Origin: Rhodoferax sp. TH121
GTDB lineage: Bacteria > Pseudomonadota > Gammaproteobacteria > Burkholderiales > Burkholderiaceae_C
Length of the DNA stretch: 64,000 bases
Reading direction: 5' to 3'
Assembly: GCF_002251855.1 (NCBI RefSeq)
Contig: NZ_NOXW01000021.1
Coordinates: forward strand, 620,001-684,000
The notes under the pieces are model-generated. The model worked only from the letters and a program-made list of their open reading frames with translations. It had not been told where the DNA came from and did no database searches. The position numbers and the translations under genes were made by a program. How positions within the stretch are numbered: position 1 is the first letter of the stretch; every line of letters begins with the position of its first letter. Shown here in pieces: positions 25,917 to 34,117 of this stretch.

Positions 25917-26828
25917 TTATCGCAAACGGGGGTTGAGGGCATCGCGCAGCCAGTCGCCCAGCAGGTTGACGCTCAGGGCGATCAGCACCAGCATGGCGCC
26001 GGGAAAGATGGTGATCCACCATTCGCCAGAGAAGAGGTAGTCGTTGCCTACCCGGATCAGCGTGCCCAGGGAGGGGGATGTGGGTGGTGCACCGACGCCG
26101 AGAAACGACAGGGTCGCTTCGGTGATGATGGCCGTGGCGACCTGAATGGTGGCCAGTACCAGCACAGGCCCGAGTACATTGGGCAGCACATGTTTGCGCA
26201 TGATGCGCAATGGGGCGACTCCGGTGACACGAGCGGCCTGGACGTACTCCTTGTTGCGCTCGACCAGGGTGCTTCCGCGCACTGTTCGCGCGTACTGCAC
26301 CCAGCCAGTTAGCGAGATGGAGATGATCAGCACCCCGAACGCAAGGGACTCGTGGGCATTGGGGAACAGCGCGCGTCCTACCCCGGCGATCAACAAGGCC
26401 ACCAAGATGGCAGGGAAGGACAGCATTACGTCGCACAGACGCATGAGCAGCCCGTCCACCCATCCGCCCAAAAAGCCTGCCAGAAGCCCCAGACTCACGC
26501 CTACCAGCAGCGACAGTACAACCGAAGCCAAACCCACGGCCAGTGAAATGCGGGCGCCATACATGAGGGCTGACAGGATGTCACGGCCTTGGTCATCGGT
26601 TCCCAGGAGGAAACCCGATTTCCCGCCCGCGCTCCAGGCGGGTGGCAGCCGGGCGTTGTCCAGTTGCAGCGTGGCCAGGTCAAAGGGGTTGTGGGGGGCA
26701 ATCCACGGGGCAAATAGCGCGCAGACCAGACAAACCAGCGCGATCAGCGCAGCAAAAATAGCGGTGGGGGAGGTGCGGAAGCTATAGCCCACATCGCCAT
26801 CCCACCATTGGTGAAACAGGGTTTTCAA
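25917..26828 (-). CDS. dppC: peptide ABC transporter permease (DppC type)
   Basis: About 303 residues with six hydrophobic segments. An N-terminal cytoplasmic stretch is followed by FAALIALVCLVCALFAPWIA, the periplasmic loop FLLGTDDQGRDILSALMYGA typical of DppC/OppC, and the permease EAA-like motif (VRGSTLVERNKEYVQAARVTG). The ORF is open to an ATG at 26915 inside dppB, but a TTG at 26828 with GAGGA 8 bases upstream gives the usual family length, so I chose it. It is an inner-membrane subunit. Confidence 0.88.
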   Translation of the reverse strand: MKTLFHQWWDGDVGYSFRTSPTAIFAALIALVCLVCALFAPWIAPHNPFDLATLQLDNARLPPAWSAGGKSGFLLGTDDQGRDILSALMYGARISLAVGLASVVLSLLVGVSLGLLAGFLGGWVDGLLMRLCDVMLSFPAILVALLIAGVGRALFPNAHESLAFGVLIISISLTGWVQYARTVRGSTLVERNKEYVQAARVTGVAPLRIMRKHVLPNVLGPVLVLATIQVATAIITEATLSFLGVGAPPTSPSLGTLIRVGNDYLFSGEWWITIFPGAMLVLIALSVNLLGDWLRDALNPRLR

Positions 26829-26868
26829 TTCAAGGTTCCTCAGAGGTGAAGAAAGATGGGTTCCGGGC

Positions 26869-27849
26869 TTAGTGGCCGCCAGCCTTGCCAGCGCGCAGGC
26901 GCGGATCCACGGCAAAGTAGAGCAGGTCCACGATCAGGTTGATGACCACAAAAATCAGCGCGATTAGGCACAGGTAAGCCGCCATGACGGGAATATCTGC
27001 AAAGGTGACCGCCTGAATGAACAGCAAGCCCATGCCCGGCCACTGAAAAACGGTTTCGGTGATGATGGCAAATGCGATCAGCCCCCCGAGTTGCAGGCCG
27101 GTGATGGTCATGACTGGGACCAGCGTGTTTTTGAGCGCGTGGCCAAAGTGGACAGCCCGTGTGGTCAGGCCGCGAGCCCGCGCAAACTTGATGTAGTCGG
27201 TGCGCAGCACCTCCAACATTTCCGCACGCACCAAACGCATGATCAGCGTGAGCTGGAAAATGGCGAGTGTCACGGCTGGCAACACAATGTGGTGCCAGCC
27301 CTTGGCGCTCAGCAATCCGCTTGTCCACCAGCCGATCTTCACGACCTCACCACGTCCAAAGCTGGGAAACCAGCCCAAGGTCACAGCAAACACAAGAATC
27401 AGCAAAATGCCGATCAGGAAGGTTGGCAGAGACACGCCAAGAAGCGATAGCGTCATAAAAACCTGGCTAAGGAACGAACCCCTGCGAAGGGCGGCATAGA
27501 CCCCCATCGGAATACCCACCGCCAGAGCCAGAATGCCTGCCACCAAGGCGAGTTCCAGGGTGGCCGGGAATCGCTCCGCAATCAGCGCAGAGACCTGGGT
27601 GCCCTGGCGCAAACTGAAGCCGAATTCTCCTTGCACCGCGTTCAGTAGAAAGTGCCAGAACTGGACAATAAAGGGTTGATCCAAGCCGAGGGCTTGTCGT
27701 AATTCGCGGATTTGCTCCTGCGTGGCATCCTGTCCCAGCAAGAAAACGACAGGGTCGCCAACGTACTGGAACAACATGAAAGATATGAGGGCAACGGTGA
27801 CCATCACCAATGCCGCTTGCGCCAAGCGCCGCACTATGAATGCAAACAT
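26869..27849 (-). CDS. dppB: peptide ABC transporter permease (DppB type)
   Basis: A 326-residue inner-membrane protein with six hydrophobic segments, starting MFAFIVRRLAQAALVMVTVA. The sequence LGLDQPFIVQFWHFLLNAVQ and the EAA-like loop (RAEMLEVLRTDYIKFARARG) are typical of DppB/OppB, and it ends with LIVDLLYFAVDPRLRAGK. The ATG at 27849 directly follows a terminator-like hairpin that separates it from the binding-protein gene; translated ORF upstream of this ATG is not conserved. Confidence 0.92.
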   Translation of the reverse strand: MFAFIVRRLAQAALVMVTVALISFMLFQYVGDPVVFLLGQDATQEQIRELRQALGLDQPFIVQFWHFLLNAVQGEFGFSLRQGTQVSALIAERFPATLELALVAGILALAVGIPMGVYAALRRGSFLSQVFMTLSLLGVSLPTFLIGILLILVFAVTLGWFPSFGRGEVVKIGWWTSGLLSAKGWHHIVLPAVTLAIFQLTLIMRLVRAEMLEVLRTDYIKFARARGLTTRAVHFGHALKNTLVPVMTITGLQLGGLIAFAIITETVFQWPGMGLLFIQAVTFADIPVMAAYLCLIALIFVVINLIVDLLYFAVDPRLRAGKAGGH

Positions 27850-27854
27850 AGATT

Positions 27855-27892
27855 CAAAAAAATGAGGGTCGCGGCAATGCTGCCGCGACCCT
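27855..27892 (-). terminator. intra-operon terminator/attenuator between binding protein and permease genes
   Basis: GGGTCGCGGCA and TGCCGCGACCC form an 11-bp perfect stem with a 4-base loop. On the minus strand it is followed by CATTTTTTTG. It lies between the binding-protein gene (upstream) and dppB (downstream), so partial termination would lower permease expression. Confidence 0.75.
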
Positions 27893-27913
27893 GTTTGGCA
27901 AGTGAGGGCGGTT

Positions 27914-29485
27914 TTACTTAACTTTGACCAGGCGCCAGTCCAGACGGTTGTCTGCACGGTGCACCACGTCAATATTCTTCTTCATGGCCCAAGGGATGAC
28001 CTGGTTATGCAAGGGAATATTGGCAACGTCGTCGTTGTGCAACTGGAGAGCCTTGGTGAGCAGTTCTGTGCGCAATTTCAGATCTGTTTCCTTTTTGGTG
28101 CGTTCCACCAGCGCGTCCATCTGGGGGTTGCTGTAACGGCCCACGTTGTAGTTTCCGTCGCCGCCCGCGCCAACGGTACGAACCAGCGATTGCAGGCTGT
28201 ACAGCGCATCAAATGTCGGTACGCCCCAGCCCAGCATGTAGATGCTGGCTTCGTTGCGCTGGATCATCGGGAAGTAGGTGACCAAGGGCAGGGTACGCAG
28301 CTTGGCTTTCACCCCGATGCGCGACCACATGGCGGTCACTGCCTGGCAGATTTGTTCGTCGTTGATATAGCGGTTGTTGGGGCAGGCAAAGTCCACCTCA
28401 AAGCCGTCTTTGTAGCCCGCATCGGCCAACAGCTTTTGTGCTGCAGCCACATCGAAGGGGTAGCGCTTGTGCACGGCTTCGGTCCAGCCGTTGACCTGGG
28501 GTGCCACGATGGCGCCAGTGGGTTGGCCCAGGCCGCGCATGGTGACGCGGGTGATGGCGTCAGCATCAATCGCCTGGTAGAGCGCCTTGCGTACGCGCAC
28601 GTCCTTCAGAGGGTTCTTGCCCTTGATGTTGCTGCCCACCAGCTCGTCACGGTATTGGTCCAAGCCGAAGAAGATGGTGCGGTTTTCCACGCCATCCATC
28701 ACCTTCAACTCGGGGTTGGAGCGCACGCGGGGAAGGTCTTGGGGGCTGGGGTCCAGCACCAGGTCCACTTCGCCTGACAGCAGGGCTGCCATGCGTGTGG
28801 CAACAGCTTTGACGGGGGTGTAGACAATTTCAGTCACATTGCTCTCGGACTTTCCCCACCAAGCCTTGTTTTGTGTCAACACCAGTTTCTGGTCTGGCAG
28901 CCACTCCTTCAGCATGTAAGGACCGGTACCCATGGCATTGCGGTGCGCAAAGTTTTCTTCCTGTGTCTTGATGTCTTTCGGAGCCACTGACTTGTTCTTT
29001 TCTGCCCAGGCCTTGCTCATGACACGCAATTCGGTCATCTGGTTCAGCAGCACGGGGTTGGGCGTCTTACTGTAGACGTCGAAGGTCGTCTCGTTGACCT
29101 TGACCACCTTGTCCACACCTTGGATGTAAGGGGTGAAGTTGGAGGTGGGCATCATGGCGCGCTGAATGGAGAACACCGCGTCGTCCGTAGTCAGCGGGCT
29201 GCCGTCATGGAACTTCACACCACTGCGCAAGGTGAAGCGCATTTGTGTGGGGCTGATTTCCTTCCATGAGGTGGCAAGCACGGGTTCGATCTTGAAGGTC
29301 TTGCTGTTGTAGTAAACAAAACTTTCGTACACGGCCGCATGGATGCCGTTCTGCAATGCATTGTTTTGGGAGTGAATGTCCCAAGTAGCAATGTCACTGG
29401 CGCTGGACCATTTGAATGTTTTGGCCTGCAGGGCAGTTGCTCCGAATGCCATGGTTGCGGCGAGAGCGAGTATCTTGAGTTTCAT
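27914..29485 (-). CDS. dppA: peptide ABC transporter substrate-binding protein (SBP family 5)
   Basis: A 523-residue periplasmic binding protein. The signal peptide is MKLKILALAATMAFGATA with a likely cut after LQA. The family 5 pattern is clear: FTLRSGVKFHDGSPLTTDDA, then MGTGPYMLKEWLPDQKLVLT. It also has VRKALYQAIDADAITRVTMR, and QICQAVTAMWSRIGVKAKLR near the C-terminus. The start at 29485 is the natural signal-peptide start; the longer ORF is not used. The ligand is probably a di- or oligopeptide, but glutathione or other small molecules are possible. Confidence 0.9.
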   Translation of the reverse strand: MKLKILALAATMAFGATALQAKTFKWSSASDIATWDIHSQNNALQNGIHAAVYESFVYYNSKTFKIEPVLATSWKEISPTQMRFTLRSGVKFHDGSPLTTDDAVFSIQRAMMPTSNFTPYIQGVDKVVKVNETTFDVYSKTPNPVLLNQMTELRVMSKAWAEKNKSVAPKDIKTQEENFAHRNAMGTGPYMLKEWLPDQKLVLTQNKAWWGKSESNVTEIVYTPVKAVATRMAALLSGEVDLVLDPSPQDLPRVRSNPELKVMDGVENRTIFFGLDQYRDELVGSNIKGKNPLKDVRVRKALYQAIDADAITRVTMRGLGQPTGAIVAPQVNGWTEAVHKRYPFDVAAAQKLLADAGYKDGFEVDFACPNNRYINDEQICQAVTAMWSRIGVKAKLRTLPLVTYFPMIQRNEASIYMLGWGVPTFDALYSLQSLVRTVGAGGDGNYNVGRYSNPQMDALVERTKKETDLKLRTELLTKALQLHNDDVANIPLHNQVIPWAMKKNIDVVHRADNRLDWRLVKVK

Positions 29486-29618
29486 GGACAAAGATCCTTT
29501 GAATGAAAGCGGGCGATTATGCATAAAGCATGCCCAAAAAAAACGGCGGTTAACCCTAGGTTTGTGAGGTCTTGGTTCGATAGGCGGTATACGCACTTCT
29601 GTGTAGGCCTGTGCAGGC

Positions 29619-29643
29619 CAAAAAAAAGCCGCACACGTGCGGC
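29619..29643 (-). terminator. rho-independent terminator of the SWIB gene
   Basis: GCCGCAC-AC-GTGCGGC palindrome. On the minus strand it is followed by a run of eight T, 23 bases downstream of the SWIB stop codon. Confidence 0.8.
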
Positions 29644-29665
29644 CTTTTCTTAAGTCAAGCAAGGA

Positions 29666-30100
29666 TTACTTGAGGTGTTTGCCGATCAGGCCAGCCATCT
29701 CAAACATCGACACCTGTGCTTTGCCGAAGACTTCCTTCAGCTTGGCGTCGGCGTTGATCATGCGCTTGTTCACAGCGTCTTGCAGCTTGTTTTTCTTGAT
29801 GTAAGTCCACAGCTTGCTGACCACTTCGGTGCGGGGCAGTGCGGCAGCGCCGACCACGGCTGCCAGTGCGGAGCTGGGGGTCAGGGCCTTCATGAACGCG
29901 GCGTTCACGGTGCGCTTCTTGGCGGGGGCCTTTTTGGCAGCGACCTTTTTAGCGGGAGCTGCTTTTTTGGCGGGGGCCGCTTTCTTTGCGGGGGCTGCTT
30001 TCACAGCGACTTTCTTCGCGGGAGCGGCTGCCTTCTTAGCAGGAGCCGCTTTCTTTGCGGGAGCGGCTTTTTTTGCCGGTGCTTTTTTCGCAGTTGCCAT
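29666..30100 (-). CDS. SWIB/MDM2 domain protein with histone H1-like Lys/Ala tail
   Basis: A 144-residue DNA-associated protein. Residues 1 to about 65 are repeats of the PAKKA type (KKAPAKKAAPAKKAAPAKKA), like H1-related AlgP/HctB tails. Residues about 66-144 are a SWIB domain (NAAFMKALTPSSALAAVVGA, LPRTEVVSKLWTYIKKNKLQ, ending FGKAQVSMFEMAGLIGKHLK). It is probably a nucleoid-associated protein. The repeats vary in length between strains in this family, and slippage in the GCx-AAG repeats is expected. It is followed by a strong terminator and divergent from rraA. Confidence 0.92.
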   Translation of the reverse strand: MATAKKAPAKKAAPAKKAAPAKKAAAPAKKVAVKAAPAKKAAPAKKAAPAKKVAAKKAPAKKRTVNAAFMKALTPSSALAAVVGAAALPRTEVVSKLWTYIKKNKLQDAVNKRMINADAKLKEVFGKAQVSMFEMAGLIGKHLK

Positions 30101-30277
30101 GATTGATTGTCCTTCTAGAAGATTGATTAATCACCAGCAAAAAACTGCTTCTTCACTGGTACTGCGGATGCTAATGGCAAAAAAGCACGTTTCCAAGGGA
30201 GAAACTGCATTTTTCCCTCTGGGATGTTGTTTTTTTCATTGGAGAATGGCTCTGTATCTTGTTCAGGAGCTTCTTTC

Positions 30278-30799
30278 ATGCCGATTGCCTTTGCCACCTG
30301 TGATCTTTGCGATGCCTACAAAGCCGATACCAGCGGCGATTTTCGGGTGCTGCCCCCTGTGTTCCGTGATTTTGGTGCCGTGCGCAAATTCGCGGGCCCT
30401 GTGGTCACCGTTAAGTGTTTCGAGGACAACACCTTGGTCAAAGCTGCAGTGGATGCGCAGGGCTGGGTGGATACGCCTGCCGGGCGAGTGGCGCAGGTGT
30501 TGGTGGTTGATGGCGGTGCTTCGCTGCGCAAGGCCTTGCTTGGCGGCAACCTGGGCGCGGCCGCCGCGCGAAACGGCTGGGCCGGTGTGGTGATTGACGG
30601 CTGCGTGCGTGACACCGCAGAGCTGGCTACGCAGGCTGTGGGTATTCGCGCTTTGGCTCCCATGCCTCTACCTACTGAGAAGCGCAATCAGGGTGAGGTC
30701 GGCGTTGCCGTGCAAGTGCAGGGCGTGTGGGTACGCCCGGGCGACTGGTTGTACGCGGACGAGGATGGTATCGTGGTGTCGGCTACGGCGCTGGTGTAG
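30278..30799 (+). CDS. rraA: RraA family protein (RNase E activity regulator / HMG aldolase fold)
   Basis: A 173-residue protein starting MPIAFATCDLCDAYKADTSG. The family motifs GGASLRKALLGGNLGAAAAR and WAGVVIDGCVRDTAEL contain the Gly-x-x-G and Arg-Asp residues that mark both RraA and the metal-dependent 4-hydroxy-4-methyl-2-oxoglutarate aldolases. From length and sequence I favour the RraA type. CAGGAG lies 8 bases before the ATG. The last 17 bases overlap the convergent transporter gene. Confidence 0.88.
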   Translation: MPIAFATCDLCDAYKADTSGDFRVLPPVFRDFGAVRKFAGPVVTVKCFEDNTLVKAAVDAQGWVDTPAGRVAQVLVVDGGASLRKALLGGNLGAAAARNGWAGVVIDGCVRDTAELATQAVGIRALAPMPLPTEKRNQGEVGVAVQVQGVWVRPGDWLYADEDGIVVSATALV

Positions 30800-31739
30800 C
30801 GGCTGTATTGCGCGAGGGCAAGGTGGCCAGCACCACGCCCAAAAGGGCCACGGCAAACGCCAGCAGCTGCAGGCCGCTGAGACTTTCGCCCAGTACCAGC
30901 ACACCTACCAGCGCGGCCGAGATTGGCAGCATGACCGTGAACACTCCGGCGCGGGCGGCAGGGACGGTCTTCAGGCCGGTCATCCAAAGCCACACCGTCC
31001 ATACGCTGGCCGCCAGCGCGTAAAACACCAGCAACACCCACGAGCTGGTGGCAACGCCGCCAAAATCGAAACGCCAGGCGGCATAAACACCCATTGGTGT
31101 CATCAGCACAAAGCCCCAGAGATTGATGAGCGCGGTGATGCGTTTGGGCGAGAGGGCACCGGTCAGTTTCTTGCCAATCACAGCGTAGGCCGCTTCGCAC
31201 AGCACGGCACCAAACACCAGCAGGTTGCCCAGCAGTGCCTTGTTATGTGCCAAATCGGCCTCTGGATTCGATGTAGATTGCGCGGATAGCTCCTGTTTTG
31301 ATAGCGCCAGTAGGCCAATGCCAACCGCACCACAGGCCACCGCCAGCCATGTGCGCGGGCCGATCCGCTCGCGCAAAAAGACCCAGCTCATCAGTGCCAC
31401 GACGGCAGGAATGCTAGCCAAGATGACGCCAGCCGCCACCGCGCTGGTCATACTCACGCCAAACAGCATGCAAATGGAAAACAGGAAGTTGCCCAGCAGC
31501 GATTCCAGAAACACCAGGCCTCGCGTGTGCGGCGTCATGGCAGGCTCGTTGGCGGGCCGCCTGAGCCAATGCAGCATGGCCAGGCCGCCAATGCCAAAGC
31601 GCATCCACGCCAACAGAAATATCGGCAAGGCCGCGACCAGCGGCTTGGACAAAGCTACGTAGCTACCTACCAGCGCCATGCTAAGCGCAAGAAAGAAGTA
31701 AGCCAAAAGGCGGCTAGGGGCAGCGGTGGAATGGGGCAT
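30783..31739 (-). CDS. EamA/DMT family transporter carrying an in-frame repeat copy
   Basis: A 318-residue inner-membrane protein with ten hydrophobic segments in two EamA halves (first half LALSMALVGSYVALSKPLVA, second half FGAVLCEAAYAVIGKKLTG). It is a drug/metabolite-type exporter of unknown substrate. The loop between the two halves (SKQELSAQSTSNPEADLAHN) is encoded by repeat copy E, inserted in-frame and tolerated because this cytoplasmic linker is variable. The start at 31739 is the natural one; the much longer reading frame upstream is antisense to agmatinase. It overlaps rraA by 17 bases. Confidence 0.88.
   Translation of the reverse strand: MPHSTAAPSRLLAYFFLALSMALVGSYVALSKPLVAALPIFLLAWMRFGIGGLAMLHWLRRPANEPAMTPHTRGLVFLESLLGNFLFSICMLFGVSMTSAVAAGVILASIPAVVALMSWVFLRERIGPRTWLAVACGAVGIGLLALSKQELSAQSTSNPEADLAHNKALLGNLLVFGAVLCEAAYAVIGKKLTGALSPKRITALINLWGFVLMTPMGVYAAWRFDFGGVATSSWVLLVFYALAASVWTVWLWMTGLKTVPAARAGVFTVMLPISAALVGVLVLGESLSGLQLLAFAVALLGVVLATLPSRNTAATPAP
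31257..31305 (+). repeat. interspersed ~50-bp repeat, copy E (inside a gene)
   Basis: GGCCTCTGG end, GATTGCGCGGATAGCT block, CCTGTTTTGATAGC tail. It lies wholly inside the EamA transporter gene on the opposite strand and adds no stop or frameshift. Confidence 0.8.
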
Positions 31740-31865
31740 GCAAGTAAGGGAGTGGAAACGGCGAGCATGCAAGCCTACACCATGCACAGCGCGCCAAGTG
31801 GCCCCATCACCGTCATCAATTTGCGTTAATGTGCCATCCATTGTGTTGAACCAACAAGGATCGCC

Positions 31866-32786
31866 ATGGCCATTGGAGAGTTTGCCTACGCCAACAACAG
31901 CAACCGCTTTCTCGCCTCTGCGCCCCTGCAGGCGCAGCCGTTTGCGCTGGTGGGGGTGCCGTTTGACGGTGCGGTGACGAACCGTCCGGGTGCACGTTTT
32001 GGACCGCAAGAAATTCGTCGTGCATCGCTGATGTTGTGCGACGGGCTGCATCCGGTGTTTGGTGTGTCGCCTATGGATCTGCTGGGCGATGCGGGCGACC
32101 TGCGTCTGCCCAACGCCGGTGCGCTGGCGCAGGTGCGCGAGGCGATCCATACCCAGGCTGCAGCGTTGATGGCACGCCACCACTGCGTCTTTCTGGGGGG
32201 CGACCACTCCATCACCTTGCCGCTGCTGCGCGCCCTGCATGCGCAGCACGGGCCGGTCGCACTCATTCACTTCGACGCCCACTGCGACACCTGGGAGGAC
32301 CATTTTGGCGAGCCCTCCGGCCACGGCACCTGGACTTACGAGGCGTTGCAGGAAGGGCTGGTCATTCCCCGCCAGACGGTCCAGATTGGGCTGCGCTCCA
32401 GTGGAACCCGTACGGCACGCGAGTATGTGCAGGACCAGGGCGGGCTGATTTTCACGGCCCGTGCGCTGCGTGGGCGGGATGGTGCTGGCTTGCAGGAGGT
32501 GGTGCAGCAGATCCGCGATCGCATTGGCCAGCAGCCCTGTTACCTGACGCTGGATATTGACTGCCTGGACCCCGCCTTTGCGCCGGGCACCGGCACGCCC
32601 GAGCCTGGCGGCATGAGCAGCTCGCAGGTGCTGACCCTGCTGGAAGAGTTGGCCGATCTCAACTTCGTGGGCATGGATTGCGTGGAAGTGGCTCCGGCCT
32701 ACGACCATGCCGAACTCACCAGCAATGCGGCTGCTACGTTTGTCTGGACCTACCTTGCTTCGCAAGTGGTCAAGCGGCTGGGCTGA
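31866..32786 (+). CDS. speB: agmatinase (ureohydrolase family)
   Basis: A 306-residue Mn-dependent ureohydrolase with all three metal motifs: GGDHSITLPLLRAL, HFDAHCDTWEDHFGEPSGHG and DIDCLDPAFAPGTGTPEPGG. It hydrolyses agmatine to putrescine and urea, although guanidinobutyrase or guanidine-type activities exist in this family. AAGGA lies about 6 bases before the ATG. It is followed 9 bases later by a PuuB-like oxidase and stands at the head of a polyamine catabolic cluster, which supports the agmatinase call. Confidence 0.9.
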   Translation: MAIGEFAYANNSNRFLASAPLQAQPFALVGVPFDGAVTNRPGARFGPQEIRRASLMLCDGLHPVFGVSPMDLLGDAGDLRLPNAGALAQVREAIHTQAAALMARHHCVFLGGDHSITLPLLRALHAQHGPVALIHFDAHCDTWEDHFGEPSGHGTWTYEALQEGLVIPRQTVQIGLRSSGTRTAREYVQDQGGLIFTARALRGRDGAGLQEVVQQIRDRIGQQPCYLTLDIDCLDPAFAPGTGTPEPGGMSSSQVLTLLEELADLNFVGMDCVEVAPAYDHAELTSNAAATFVWTYLASQVVKRLG

Positions 32787-32795
32787 GGGGGCGTG

Positions 32796-34097
32796 ATGCT
32801 GCTGCATTCGGACACCCAACTGAACCAGAAAAGTTACTACGAGGCCAGCGTGCAGCGGCCCGCAGCCTTGCCGCCGTTGCAGGGTGAAGTGCGTGCAGAC
32901 GTGCTGGTGGTGGGTGGCGGTTATGCGGGGCTGTCGTCCGCCATCGCGCTGGCTCAACGGGGCTACCAGGTGGTGGTGCTGGAGGCAGACCGGGTGTGCA
33001 GCGGAGCTTCTGGGCGCAATGGAGGCCAGTTCATTGTGGGTCTGGCCAGCGGGCAGGGCCCGTTTGAAGACCAATTGGGCCTGGCGGCGGCCCGGCAGGT
33101 CTGGGACATGTCGCTGGATGCCATTGCCCTTCTGGAGCGGCGCGTGCGTGAGTTCGACATTGCCTGCGATCTGCGCAAAGGCTACATCACGGTGGCCGAT
33201 TCACCGCGCAAAGCCCGGGCGCTGGAGGCCGAGGTGAATCTGCTGCGCACCCGCTATGGTTTTGAGTCGGCGCTCTACACGAGCCACGAGGTGCAGCAAC
33301 ATATTGGCAGCGCTCGCTACCGCGCTGCGGCGGTGGAAGACACATCAGGGCATTTGCACCCTCTCAAGTACGGCTTGGGCCTGTTACGTGCAGCGCTTGC
33401 GCTGGGCGTGCGGGTGTATGAGTCTTCGGCTGTCACTCGGTTGCAACGCGGTGAACCGCTTGTGGCGCGCACCGCACAGGGTTCCGTGACGGCCCGGTTT
33501 GGCGTGCTGGCGGGCAACTGCACCCTGCCCGAGTACGGCCCGCAGGTGGCACCCGACATTGCACCGCGCACCATGCCCGTAGGCACTTACATCATTGGTA
33601 CCGAGCCCCTGAGCGAGGCGCAGTGCCAGTCCCTGATTCCTTCGGGTGCCGCAGTTTGCGACAACAATTTTGTGCTGGATTACTTTCGTTGCAGCGCCGA
33701 CCACCGCATGCTGTTTGGCGGGCGCGTGAGTTACTCCACACGCACGCCGCCCGGGCTGGAGGCACTGATGGCGCAGCGCATGCGCAGCATCTTCCCAGCG
33801 CTACAGGCTGCCGCAGTGGAGTTTGTCTGGGGGGGCTTTGTTGACATCAGCATGAACCGGGCCCCCGACTTTGGGCGCCTGGGCACCAACCTGTACTACC
33901 TGCAGGGCTTTAGCGGCCATGGTGTGGCGCTCACCGGTCTGGCCGGGCAGTTGGCGGCGCAGGCCATTGCGGGCCAGGCAGAGCGCTTTGATGTGTTTGC
34001 GCGCGTGCAGCACCGTCCTTTTCCGGGCGGCGCTCTGCTGCGTACACCCAGCCTGGTGCTGGGCATGCTGTACCACCGGCTGATGGACAGGCTGTAA
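32796..34097 (+). CDS. puuB: FAD-dependent oxidoreductase, gamma-glutamylputrescine oxidase-like
   Basis: A 433-residue DAO-family enzyme. The FAD-binding motif VLVVGGGYAGLSSAIALAQR is near residue 35, followed by SGASGRNGGQFIVGLASGQG. The C-terminus has YYLQGFSGHGVALTGLAGQL, the closing FAD-contact region of the family. The name rests on PuuB-type length and on context: agmatinase upstream, glutamine-synthetase-like, aminotransferase and polyamine-transport genes downstream. It would oxidise gamma-glutamylputrescine to the aldehyde with release of ammonia and H2O2. Confidence 0.82.
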   Translation: MLLHSDTQLNQKSYYEASVQRPAALPPLQGEVRADVLVVGGGYAGLSSAIALAQRGYQVVVLEADRVCSGASGRNGGQFIVGLASGQGPFEDQLGLAAARQVWDMSLDAIALLERRVREFDIACDLRKGYITVADSPRKARALEAEVNLLRTRYGFESALYTSHEVQQHIGSARYRAAAVEDTSGHLHPLKYGLGLLRAALALGVRVYESSAVTRLQRGEPLVARTAQGSVTARFGVLAGNCTLPEYGPQVAPDIAPRTMPVGTYIIGTEPLSEAQCQSLIPSGAAVCDNNFVLDYFRCSADHRMLFGGRVSYSTRTPPGLEALMAQRMRSIFPALQAAAVEFVWGGFVDISMNRAPDFGRLGTNLYYLQGFSGHGVALTGLAGQLAAQAIAGQAERFDVFARVQHRPFPGGALLRTPSLVLGMLYHRLMDRL

Positions 34098-34117
34098 CGC
34101 CGTTGCGGTGGAAGAGG

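Noticed and set aside
31740..33074. Long open frame on the minus strand upstream of the EamA gene.
   Set aside because: It is antisense to the agmatinase and oxidase genes, which have clear family motifs; an artefact of high GC content.
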